Origin: an uncultured Gemmobacter sp.
GTDB lineage: Bacteria; Pseudomonadota; Alphaproteobacteria; Rhodobacterales; Rhodobacteraceae
Length of the DNA: 7,295 nt
Reading direction: 5' to 3'
Assembly (NCBI GenBank): GCA_937983495.1
Contig: CALKAA010000468.1
Coordinates: forward strand, 1-7,295
Under the pieces are notes generated by a model. The model was not told where the DNA came from, made no database searches, and saw only the letters and a program-made list of their open reading frames with translations. How positions within the stretch are numbered: position 1 is the first letter of the stretch; every line of letters starts with the position of its first letter. A program made the translations under genes and the position numbers. Below, in pieces: positions 1 to 5,628 of the stretch.

Positions 1-24
1 TCCAGATCCGCCCGCCACCCCCCG

Positions 25-53
25 AAAACAAAAACCCCGGCCAAAGCCGGGGT
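25..53 (-). terminator. Intrinsic terminator downstream of trcR
   Basis: Read on the minus strand, an 8-bp perfect GC-rich stem (plus-strand arms 34-41 and 46-53) closes a 4-nt loop. It is followed directly by a T-rich run, TTTTTGTTTT, at 34-25. It begins about 30 nt after the stop codon of the trcR-like gene. This is the classical Rho-independent layout and ends transcription leftward. On the plus strand there is no T-run after the stem, so it is not obviously bidirectional. Positions 1-24 show nothing I can assign. Confidence 0.9.
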
Positions 54-82
54 CTTGCCATCTCATCAGACGCAGGCCCGCC

Positions 83-841
83 TCAGCGGTCGTCGTCTTC
101 CTCATCATCGCCCTGCGGCAGATTGAAGAAACTTTCCGCATCGGAATAATCCGCCGGATTTTCCTTTTCTTCTTCCACGGCGGCAAAGGCCCCCAATACG
201 CCCAGCCCAACGCCGCCCAGATCGTCGCCCGACCGTGCCTCAGGTGCCATGCCCAGCGACTGCTCGGTCGACACCAGCTTGCGCCGCTCGTCATCCGACA
301 TCACGCCGCCTTCCGCCGCCTTCTTGCGCACCGCCGCCTGCACCGCCGCATCCAGCTCCGATTGCTTGCACAGGCCCAGCGCCACCGGGTCGATCGCCTG
401 CATGTTCTGGATGTTCCAGTGGGTCCGCTCGCGGATCGAGGCGATGGTCGGCTTGGTGGTGCCCACCAGCTTGCCAATCGCGCCATCCGACAGCTCGGGG
501 TGGAACTTCACCAGCCACAGAATCGCATTCGGGCGATCCTGACGCTTCGACAGCGGGGTGTAGCGCGGGCCACGGCGCTTGTCCTCGCCCACCGCCGCCG
601 CGTTGAACTTCAGCTTCAGCTTATACAGCGGGTCACGCTGGCCGCGCTCGATCTCGATCTGGTCCAGCTGGTTGTTCGCCACCGGATCAAAGCCCTTCAC
701 GCCGGTCGCCACATCGCCATCGGCAATGCCCTGCACCTCAAGCTCGTGCATGCCGCAGAAATCCGCCACCTGCTTGAAGGTCAGCGTCGTATTGTCCACC
801 AGCCACACGGCGGTCGCCTTGGCCATCAGGGGTCTCGACAT
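83..841 (-). CDS. trcR: TrcR/DUF1013-family cell-cycle transcriptional regulator
   Basis: A 252-residue protein with the conserved DUF1013 N-terminus (MSRPLMAKATAVWLVDN, then FKQVADFCGMHELEVQGIAD). This resembles a helix-turn-helix module at about residues 5-45. A second conserved block at about residues 105-145 contains RPNAILWLVKFHPELSDGAI and GTTKPTIASIRERTHWN, which reads like a second helix-turn-helix. The C-terminal about 70 residues are low in conservation and end in a very acidic tail (GDDEEDDDR). The family is known from Alphaproteobacteria and carries the name TrcR; my association with cell-cycle transcription rests on that name, not on this sequence. The ATG at 841 is chosen because the family starts at MSxPLM and a strong AAAGGAG lies 8 nt upstream. 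The frame stays open to 928, but that 29-residue extension has no family similarity and crosses the promoter region. The gene appears monocistronic: divergent from the RNase gene and followed by a terminator. Confidence 0.92.
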   Translation of the reverse strand: MSRPLMAKATAVWLVDNTTLTFKQVADFCGMHELEVQGIADGDVATGVKGFDPVANNQLDQIEIERGQRDPLYKLKLKFNAAAVGEDKRRGPRYTPLSKRQDRPNAILWLVKFHPELSDGAIGKLVGTTKPTIASIRERTHWNIQNMQAIDPVALGLCKQSELDAAVQAAVRKKAAEGGVMSDDERRKLVSTEQSLGMAPEARSGDDLGGVGLGVLGAFAAVEEEKENPADYSDAESFFNLPQGDDEEDDDR

Positions 842-849
842 CAGGATCT

Positions 850-856
850 CTCCTTT
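850..856 (-). promoter_or_regulatory. Ribosome binding site of trcR
   Basis: AAAGGAG on the minus strand, 8 nt before the ATG at 841. It decides the start against the longer in-frame reading that begins at 928. Confidence 0.85.
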
Positions 857-865
857 ACAAATCTC

Positions 866-878
866 TCCCGCGCCGGGA
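866..878. repeat. Short palindrome TCCCG-CGC-CGGGA in the divergent intergenic region
   Basis: A 5-bp perfect inverted repeat around a 3-nt centre, 25 nt upstream of the trcR start and just before its ribosome binding site. It could be an operator half of a longer control region or a hairpin in the trcR leader RNA. At this length and GC content it could also be chance. Confidence 0.35.
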
Positions 879-886
879 AAACGGCT

Positions 887-903
887 GCAACCGGGCCGGT
901 TGC
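887..903. repeat. Perfect 8-1-8 palindrome between trcR and the RNase gene
   Basis: GCAACCGG-G-CCGGTTGC is a perfect inverted repeat with 8-bp arms and a single central base. It lies 45 nt upstream of the trcR ATG and 65 nt upstream of the RNase ATG, inside the shared divergent promoter region. The size and symmetry fit a dimeric regulator's operator. In the trcR leader it could not fold with a 1-nt loop without opening one or two pairs, so a DNA site is more plausible than an RNA hairpin. No named regulator can be assigned from sequence. Confidence 0.6.
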
Positions 904-935
904 GATTTCCACAATTTAGGGAATTCACTGGCTGC

Positions 936-941
936 TATACT
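936..941 (+). promoter_or_regulatory. Possible -10 element for the RNase T2 gene
   Basis: TATACT lies 27 nt upstream of the RNase ATG, matching the sigma-70 consensus TATAAT at five of six positions. No good -35 hexamer is visible 16-18 nt upstream (the sequence there is roughly AATTTA), so this is a weak call. It might be activator-dependent. No convincing promoter hexamers were seen for trcR on the other strand. Confidence 0.35.
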
Positions 942-968
942 GTGATTTTGCTGCGGGGGAAAGAGAAA

Positions 969-1622
969 ATGCGTTCAATTGCTGGTGTGGCTCTGGCCGC
1001 GCTCCTGCTGCCCGCCCCCGTTCTGGCCGAAGGCGATACGGCCGCTCATCGGGCAGGCGATTTCGATTATTACGTCATGGCGCTCAGCTGGTCGCCCAAT
1101 TGGTGCGCTCTGGAGGGCGACGGGCGCGGCGCGCCAGAATGCGACCGCGGCGCCGGGCGCGCCTTCACCCTGCACGGGCTCTGGCCGCAATATGAGGAAG
1201 GCTGGCCCGATTTCTGCCGCACCACCCAGCGCGACCCCTCGCGCGGCGAGTCGGAGGCGATGGCTGACATCATGGGTTCCTCCGGCCTCGCCTGGTATCA
1301 GTGGAAGAAACATGGCCGCTGCGCCGGTCTGCCCGCCCGCGACTGGTATGCCACCATGCGCCGCGCCTATGGCAGCATCGCCATCCCCGAGGTCTTCGCA
1401 GGGCTGGATCGCCGCATCACCCTGCCCGCCTCGGTGGTGGAGGACGCCTTTCTGGAGGCCAACCCCAAGCTCAAGCCCGATCAGATCACCATCACCTGTG
1501 ACGAGGGCATGGTGCAGGAGGTCCGGCTGTGCCTGACCAAAGACCTCGAACCCCGCCGCTGCGGGCCGGATGTGATCCGCGATTGTCGGCTGAAAGACGC
1601 CGTGATGACCCCGATCCGCTGA
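969..1622 (+). CDS. Secreted ribonuclease T2-family protein
   Basis: A 217-residue protein. Residues 1-20 form a signal peptide with a basic start, a hydrophobic stretch and a VLA-EG cleavage site, so the mature protein is probably periplasmic or secreted. The first RNase T2 active-site motif, FTLHGLWP, is complete with the catalytic His at residue 69. The second reads YQWKKHGRC at residues 110-118, with the second His at 115 and Lys at 114. The usual form is HEWxKHGTC, so the His-Glu pair before Trp is Tyr110-Gln111 here. Several Cys (46, 58, 83, 118 and others near the C-terminus) fit the disulfides of the family. RNase T2 enzymes cleave single-stranded RNA via 2',3'-cyclic phosphates. The Glu-to-Gln change may lower activity or be normal in this lineage. 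The ATG at 969 follows GGGGGA with 8 nt spacing and gives the signal peptide directly; the frame is open back to 579 but that part overlaps trcR antisense. Confidence 0.9.
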   Translation: MRSIAGVALAALLLPAPVLAEGDTAAHRAGDFDYYVMALSWSPNWCALEGDGRGAPECDRGAGRAFTLHGLWPQYEEGWPDFCRTTQRDPSRGESEAMADIMGSSGLAWYQWKKHGRCAGLPARDWYATMRRAYGSIAIPEVFAGLDRRITLPASVVEDAFLEANPKLKPDQITITCDEGMVQEVRLCLTKDLEPRRCGPDVIRDCRLKDAVMTPIR

Positions 1623-1637
1623 AACGCCGCTGAAAGC

Positions 1638-1697
1638 GTATAGCCGGTTACAGTTTGCCCGATTTTTCGCGGCAAACTGTATATCCGGTTACCGTTT
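1638..1697. repeat. 19-bp imperfect direct repeat, two copies
   Basis: Copy one (1638-1656) reads GTATAGCCGGTTACAGTTT and copy two (1679-1697) reads GTATATCCGGTTACCGTTT: 17 of 19 positions match, and the copies start 41 bp apart. They fill most of the gap between the RNase gene and hypE, and the second copy ends on the first base of the hypE stop codon (TCA on the plus strand). A related 14-mer (GCCGGTTGCGATTT, 895-908, 11 of 14 matching copy one) lies upstream of the RNase gene. Function is unknown; candidates are a dispersed intergenic repeat family or paired protein-binding sites. Confidence 0.7.
1649..1681. terminator. Hairpin between convergent genes, probable bidirectional terminator
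   Basis: TACAGTTTGCC (1649-1659) and GGCAAACTGTA (1671-1681) form a perfect 11-bp stem around an 11-nt loop. Three further pairs inside the loop (CGA/TCG, with one bulged base) would leave a TTTT tetraloop. It lies 26 nt after the RNase stop and 15 nt after the hypE stop, where a shared terminator is expected. Neither side has a good U-tract after the stem, so it is not a textbook intrinsic terminator. It may act with Rho or protect 3' ends. Confidence 0.65.
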
Positions 1698-2737
1698 CAG
1701 CAGATGCGCGGCAGTTGTTCACCCACAAGCATATCGACGATGCGCTGCCCGCCAAAGGGCGTGCGCATCCGCACCTGGCCGGGGTGATCCGCCACCGCGC
1801 GGCCAATGATCGCAGCCCCCCGCCCCTCGGGTCGGGCCTGCATCGCGGCCAGTGCCGCCGCTGCCTGATCTTCCGGCACAAACAGCACCAGGCCCCCCTC
1901 ATTCGCTAGATATAGGGGGTCGAGGCCCAGAATTTCGCAGATACCGCGCACTTCCGCGCGCAAGGGCAGCGCGGTTTCGTCGATCACCACGCCGATATGG
2001 GCCGCCTCCGCCATCTCGTTCAGGGCCGAGGCAAGGCCACCCCGCGTCGCATCCCGCGCCGCCCGCGTGCCGGGGGCAGCCGCCAGAACCGCCTCAATCA
2101 AATGGCCAAGCCCTTGGCAATCCGAAGAAATCTCGCTCGACAGCGCCAGATCGCCCCTTGCGGCCAGAATGGTCGCCCCATGATCGCCCAGCACCCCGTT
2201 CACCAGCGCCACATCGCCGGGCCGGATGTTCACCGCCCCCAGATTTCGGGTTGGCAGGATCACACCCACACCGGATGTTGTGATAAACAGCCCATCCGCC
2301 GCCCCGCGCCCCACCACTTTGGTATCGCCGGTGACGATGGAAACCCCGGCCAAAGCCGCCTCCCGCGCCATGCTCTGCACCACCCGGCGCAGCAATTCGA
2401 CCGAACAGCCCTCCTCGATGATGAACGCCGCCGACACCCACAAAGGCCGAGCGCCCCCCACCGCCAGATCATTCACCGTGCCGCACACCGCCAGCTTGCC
2501 AATGTCCCCCCCCGGAAACTCCAGCGGTGTCACCACAAAGCTGTCGGTGGTGAAGGCCAGCCGCGCCCCCGGCTCGGCCAAGGCCCCCATCTGCAAGCGC
2601 GCCTGATCCTCGCCCGAGCCGGGGCCGAAGGCGGGCAGGAACACCGCCTCGATCAGATCGCGCATCGCGCGCCCGCCGCCGCCATGCGAAAGCGTCACCT
2701 GAGCATCGCGCAAGGCTTTGAAATTGCTGTGATCCAT
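1697..2737 (-). CDS. hypE: [NiFe] hydrogenase maturation protein HypE (carbamoyl dehydratase)
   Basis: A 346-residue protein, the normal length for HypE. It belongs to the PurM/ThiL/SelD-like ATP-binding fold: HGGGGRAM near residue 18, TTDSFVVTPLEFPGGDIGKL with VCGTVNDLAVGGA at about 63-95, and GDTKVVGRGAADG and RDATRGGLASALNEMAEAA further on. It ends in PRIC. The terminal Cys346 receives the carbamoyl group from HypF and is dehydrated with ATP to thiocyanate, the source of the active-site cyanides. It works with the HypC-HypD complex in the cytoplasm. It is the last gene of the operon. The ATG at 2737 shares one base with the hypD stop; a GTG at 2740 would overlap by 4 nt instead. No strong ribosome binding site is visible, which suggests translational coupling to hypD. 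HypF is not in the window. Confidence 0.97.
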   Translation of the reverse strand: MDHSNFKALRDAQVTLSHGGGGRAMRDLIEAVFLPAFGPGSGEDQARLQMGALAEPGARLAFTTDSFVVTPLEFPGGDIGKLAVCGTVNDLAVGGARPLWVSAAFIIEEGCSVELLRRVVQSMAREAALAGVSIVTGDTKVVGRGAADGLFITTSGVGVILPTRNLGAVNIRPGDVALVNGVLGDHGATILAARGDLALSSEISSDCQGLGHLIEAVLAAAPGTRAARDATRGGLASALNEMAEAAHIGVVIDETALPLRAEVRGICEILGLDPLYLANEGGLVLFVPEDQAAAALAAMQARPEGRGAAIIGRAVADHPGQVRMRTPFGGQRIVDMLVGEQLPRIC

Positions 2738-3864
2738 CACCCTGCCGCCCGCATCCCGCCATATTGCCAATAGGCCGCGCAGGCCCCTTCCGAGGACACC
2801 ATCAAGGCCCCCAACGGCATATCCGGCGTGCAGCCCTTGCCGAATTGCGGGCAGGCTGTCGGCTTCATCCGACCGGTCATCACCGCCCCGCAGGCGCAGC
2901 CCTCCGGCTCTGGCTCGGGCGTGGCACCATAGCCGATGCCGAATTTCACCTCGGCATCAAAGGCCGCATAGGCCCGCCGCACCCGCAACCCCGAGGCGTC
3001 GATCTCCCCCAAACCGCGCCAGGCGAAACTCGGCCGCCGCTCATAAACATCGGCAATCGCCGCAAGGCTGACCGGGTTGCCATGTTCCGGCACCACGCGG
3101 GCATATTGGTTTTCCACCTCGGCCCGGCCTTCGGCGATCTGATCCAGCACCATCAGCACCGATTGCAGCAGATCGGTGGGTTCAAACCCCGCCACCACGA
3201 GGGGTTTGCCAAAGTCTTGTGCAATGAAATCATAGGGATGCACCCCGATCACCATCGACACATGCCCCGGCCCGATAAAGCCGTGCAGCACCATATCCGG
3301 GTCGCCCAGCAGGGCGCGGATGGGTTCCGGCACGGTGATATGGTTGCAGAACACGCTGAAATTGCCCAAGCCCTCGCGCGCCGCCTGCTGGATCGCCAGC
3401 GCGGTGGAGGGCGTGGTGGTCTCAAAGCCAAGACCAAAGAACACCACCTCGCGGTCAGGCAGCCGCCGCGCCAAGGCCAGCGCATCCAGCGGGCTATAGA
3501 CCATGCGCACATCCGCCCCCGCCGCCTTGGCCTGCAACAGCGACAAGCGCGTGCCGGGCACCCGCATCGCATCGCCAAAGGTGGTCAGGATCACGCCAGG
3601 GCGGCGGGCAATCTCGATGGCCTCATCCACCCGCGAGCGCGGCAAAACGCATACCGGGCAGCCGGGGCCATGGATGAACTCGATCCCCTCATGCACCAGT
3701 TTATCCAGGCCATAGCGAAAGATCGAATGGGTATGCCCGCCGCATATCTCCATGATATGAATGGGGTTTTCCTTGGTGGCACCCACGGCGTCGGCGCGTT
3801 TGGCAATGGCCGCCAGCAGCGCGCGCGCCGCCTTCGGGTCGCGGAATTCCGAGGCGTATTTCAT
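2737..3864 (-). CDS. hypD: [NiFe] hydrogenase maturation protein HypD
   Basis: A 375-residue iron-sulfur protein that, with HypC, is the scaffold on which the Fe(CN)2CO group is built. All family signatures are present: MEICGGHTH with Cys41, HGPGCPVCVLP with Cys69 and Cys72, FFGLGFETTTPSTALAI, NHITVPEPIRALL, and GFIGPGHVSMVIG. The C-terminal cysteine set that holds the [4Fe-4S] cluster is also there (Cys323, 325, 338, 345, 362). Cys41 and the 69/72 pair are the residues linked to iron coordination and thiol redox chemistry in studied HypD proteins. The ATG overlaps the hypC stop as ATGA, with GAGGAG 8 nt upstream inside hypC. It appears intact and functional. Confidence 0.98.
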   Translation of the reverse strand: MKYASEFRDPKAARALLAAIAKRADAVGATKENPIHIMEICGGHTHSIFRYGLDKLVHEGIEFIHGPGCPVCVLPRSRVDEAIEIARRPGVILTTFGDAMRVPGTRLSLLQAKAAGADVRMVYSPLDALALARRLPDREVVFFGLGFETTTPSTALAIQQAAREGLGNFSVFCNHITVPEPIRALLGDPDMVLHGFIGPGHVSMVIGVHPYDFIAQDFGKPLVVAGFEPTDLLQSVLMVLDQIAEGRAEVENQYARVVPEHGNPVSLAAIADVYERRPSFAWRGLGEIDASGLRVRRAYAAFDAEVKFGIGYGATPEPEPEGCACGAVMTGRMKPTACPQFGKGCTPDMPLGALMVSSEGACAAYWQYGGMRAAG

Positions 3865-4145
3865 CGCGCCAACTCCTCATCCGAGACCGCCATCTGCTCC
3901 AGCGTCTCTTGCGCCTCGCCCAGATCGCGCAGCGCCTCCAAGGTGCGCGCAGCCTCCTCGGCGTCGATCCGGCTCATGGCGAAGCCCACATGGATCAGCA
4001 CCCATTCCCCGATCAGCCCCTGCAACGGCCCCTCGGCCACGCAGGCCACATTGACCTCGCGCCGCACGCCCGAGACCTCGGCCATTGCCATCAGGCGCGC
4101 CTCATCGGTGATCGCCGTGATCCGGCCCGGAATGCCCAGACACAT
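3861..4145 (-). CDS. hypC: [NiFe] hydrogenase maturation chaperone HypC
   Basis: A 94-residue member of the HypC/HupF family. It begins MCLGIPG, whose Cys2 is exposed when Met1 is removed and binds the iron precursor and the hydrogenase large subunit. The second family block is WVLIHVGFAMSRID, with His52. The C-terminal helix (about residues 58-94) is rich in Glu and Ala and slightly long for the family. HypC partners HypD and then hands the Fe(CN)2CO group to the large subunit. R. capsulatus-type loci also carry a HypC paralogue, HupF, upstream; position next to hypD and the MCLGIPG start make HypC the right name here. It starts 3 nt after the hupR stop and overlaps hypD by 4 nt. Confidence 0.97.
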   Translation of the reverse strand: MCLGIPGRITAITDEARLMAMAEVSGVRREVNVACVAEGPLQGLIGEWVLIHVGFAMSRIDAEEAARTLEALRDLGEAQETLEQMAVSDEELAR

Positions 4146-4148
4146 CGC

Positions 4149-5624
4149 TCAGTCCTCCTCCTCATCCGCCACCAGCCGCCCCGAGGGGTCGGTGATGCCG
4201 TACCGCTCCAGCTTGGCGCGCAGCCCCACGCGCGACAGGCCCAGCTCCGCCGCCGCGCGGCTTTTGTTCCAACGGTGGCGGGTCAGCGTTTCGCGCAAGA
4301 TGCGCATTTCGATCAGCTCCACCCGATCCTTCAGCGTGCCATCGCCGGTCAGCACCGCCTGGGCCGAACGATCCGCCCCGGCCTCGCCCGGCGGGCCTTG
4401 CAGGATCGGGCGCGAGATCAGCTCTGCCCCCAGCACACTATCCTGCGCGGAAATCAGCATCCGTGTGATTTCATTGGTCAATTCGCGCAGATTTCCGGGC
4501 CAGTCATAGCTTTCCAGAAACTCCAGCGCTGCCGGTTCAAAGCCATGCGCCAGCTTGCCATGCCGCGCCGCCACCTCGGCCAGCACATGCTGCGCCAGCA
4601 CCGCCAGATCGCCACGCCGCGCCCGCAAAGGCGGGATCGGCAGGTCCGCGACCGAGAGCGCATAGTAAAGATCGGGGCGAAACTGCCCCTCGGCCACCAG
4701 CGCCGCCAGATCACGATGCGAGCCCGCCATCAGCCGCAGATTGGTGGTCACGGTTTCCTGCCCGCCAAGGGGCGTAAAGGCCCCCTCGGTCAGCACCCGC
4801 AGCAGCGCCAGTTGCAGCGCCGGGCTCAGACTATCGACGCCAGACAGATACAGCGTCCCCCGGTCGGCCTTTTGAAACAGCCCGATGCGATTGGTGCCCA
4901 TCACCCCACGTTTGGCGCCCAACAGCTCTGCCGCCACAAGATCTTCGGGCATCCCGGCCAGTGACAGCGCATAAAACGGCTTGTCCGACCGTAGCGAGAC
5001 CATATGCATGGCCCGCGCCACTTGCGCCTTGCCGGTGCCCGGCTCTCCCGTCAGCAGCACCGGCACGTCAAAGGTGGCGAATTGCCGGGCCGCGGCCAGC
5101 ACCGGATTAAGCGGCGAATTGGGCGCGCGCAGGATGGTTTCAAACCCCATCCCCTCGCGCAGCGCCTTGCGGCGTTTCTCCAGCCGGGTTTCCGCCGTGG
5201 TGCTGAGATGCCGCATCTCCAGCGACAGCCGCTCATTCTCGCGCGCCAGCGTGAACAGCCGCGCCGCATTGCGCACCACCATCAGCAGGTGGTCGGGGTG
5301 CCAGGGCTTTGCGATGAATTGGTGAATCCCCGCCTCGTTGATCGCATCGGCCATGGCGCCGGGGTCGGTATAACCAGTGATCAAAAGGCGCACTGTCTCG
5401 GGCCAGCGCTCGCGCAAGCCTGTCAGAAACTGCACCCCGGTTTCGCCCGGCATCCGCTGGTCGCAGATCACCACCTGCACCCATTCCTCGGCCATCAGCG
5501 CCGCCGCCGCCGTGGTGTCGCTGGCGGTGAGGATTTCAAACTCATCCTCCAGCGCCATGCGCATGGCGGCGAGCGAATGCGGCTCGTCGTCGATCAGCAG
5601 CACATAGGGGCGCGGGCTGGCCAT
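4149..5624 (-). CDS. hupR: Hydrogenase response regulator HupR (NtrC-family, altered central domain)
   Basis: A 491-residue protein in three parts. Residues 1-120 are a receiver domain with acidic pair Asp12-Asp13, phospho-acceptor Asp55 (VICDQRMPG), Thr83 and Lys106 (AKPW). Residues 125-157 look like a coiled-coil linker. Residues 170-400 are an AAA+ domain, and about 445-480 is a Fis-type helix-turn-helix (RAAAELGLSRVGLRAKLERY). The central domain is unusual: Walker A is GEPGTGKA, the sigma-54 contact loop GAFTGA reads GVMGTN (240-245), and the Walker B acidic pair is missing (LYLSGVD at 258-264). This matches R. capsulatus HupR, which works with sigma-70 RNA polymerase, is controlled by the kinase HupT, and activates hupSL in the unphosphorylated form. 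The ATG at 5624 lies 4 nt after the hypB stop, with GGGAG 9 nt upstream. An in-frame ATG at 5654 would add 10 residues and overlap hypB. Gene position between hypB and hypC also matches R. capsulatus. Confidence 0.95.
   Translation of the reverse strand: MASPRPYVLLIDDEPHSLAAMRMALEDEFEILTASDTTAAAALMAEEWVQVVICDQRMPGETGVQFLTGLRERWPETVRLLITGYTDPGAMADAINEAGIHQFIAKPWHPDHLLMVVRNAARLFTLARENERLSLEMRHLSTTAETRLEKRRKALREGMGFETILRAPNSPLNPVLAAARQFATFDVPVLLTGEPGTGKAQVARAMHMVSLRSDKPFYALSLAGMPEDLVAAELLGAKRGVMGTNRIGLFQKADRGTLYLSGVDSLSPALQLALLRVLTEGAFTPLGGQETVTTNLRLMAGSHRDLAALVAEGQFRPDLYYALSVADLPIPPLRARRGDLAVLAQHVLAEVAARHGKLAHGFEPAALEFLESYDWPGNLRELTNEITRMLISAQDSVLGAELISRPILQGPPGEAGADRSAQAVLTGDGTLKDRVELIEMRILRETLTRHRWNKSRAAAELGLSRVGLRAKLERYGITDPSGRLVADEEED
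4154..4163 (-). promoter_or_regulatory. Ribosome binding site of hypC inside the hupR 3' end
   Basis: GAGGAGGAGG on the minus strand, 8 nt before the hypC ATG. The same bases encode the acidic C-terminal tail of HupR (DEEED), so the coding tail doubles as a strong Shine-Dalgarno for the next gene. Confidence 0.8.
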
Positions 5625-5628
5625 GGGG

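Larger units (their letters stand above)
1618..1701. repeat. Outer inverted repeat carrying both convergent stop codons
   Basis: GCTGAAACG at 1618-1626 is exactly complementary to CGTTTCAGC at 1693-1701. The left arm contains the TGA of the RNase gene and the right arm contains the stop of hypE on the other strand. It encloses the 1649-1681 hairpin, so the whole gap could fold as a branched or bulged structure. The arms are not symmetric around the inner stem (22 nt versus 11 nt between stems). Confidence 0.5.

Noticed and set aside
842..928. Longer trcR start at 928
   Set aside because: The added 29 residues lack family similarity, cover the 887-903 palindrome, and bypass the strong AAAGGAG in front of the ATG at 841.
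579..968. Upstream extension of the RNase T2 frame to 579
   Set aside because: It would run antisense through trcR and place the signal peptide in the middle of the protein. The ATG at 969 has a ribosome binding site and a proper signal sequence.
2764..4509. Long plus-strand open frame of 581 codons
   Set aside because: It lies antisense to hypD, hypC and part of hupR, all with complete family motifs. The translation is rich in His, Arg, Gln and Pro without any recognisable domain, as expected for the complement of a high-GC gene.
3909..4964. Plus-strand open frame of 351 codons
   Set aside because: It is antisense to hypC and hupR, with the composition typical of a shadow frame.
4149..5624. 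HupR as a sigma-54-dependent activator
   Set aside because: The GAFTGA loop and Walker B acidic pair are absent, so the standard NtrC-type annotation would mislead.
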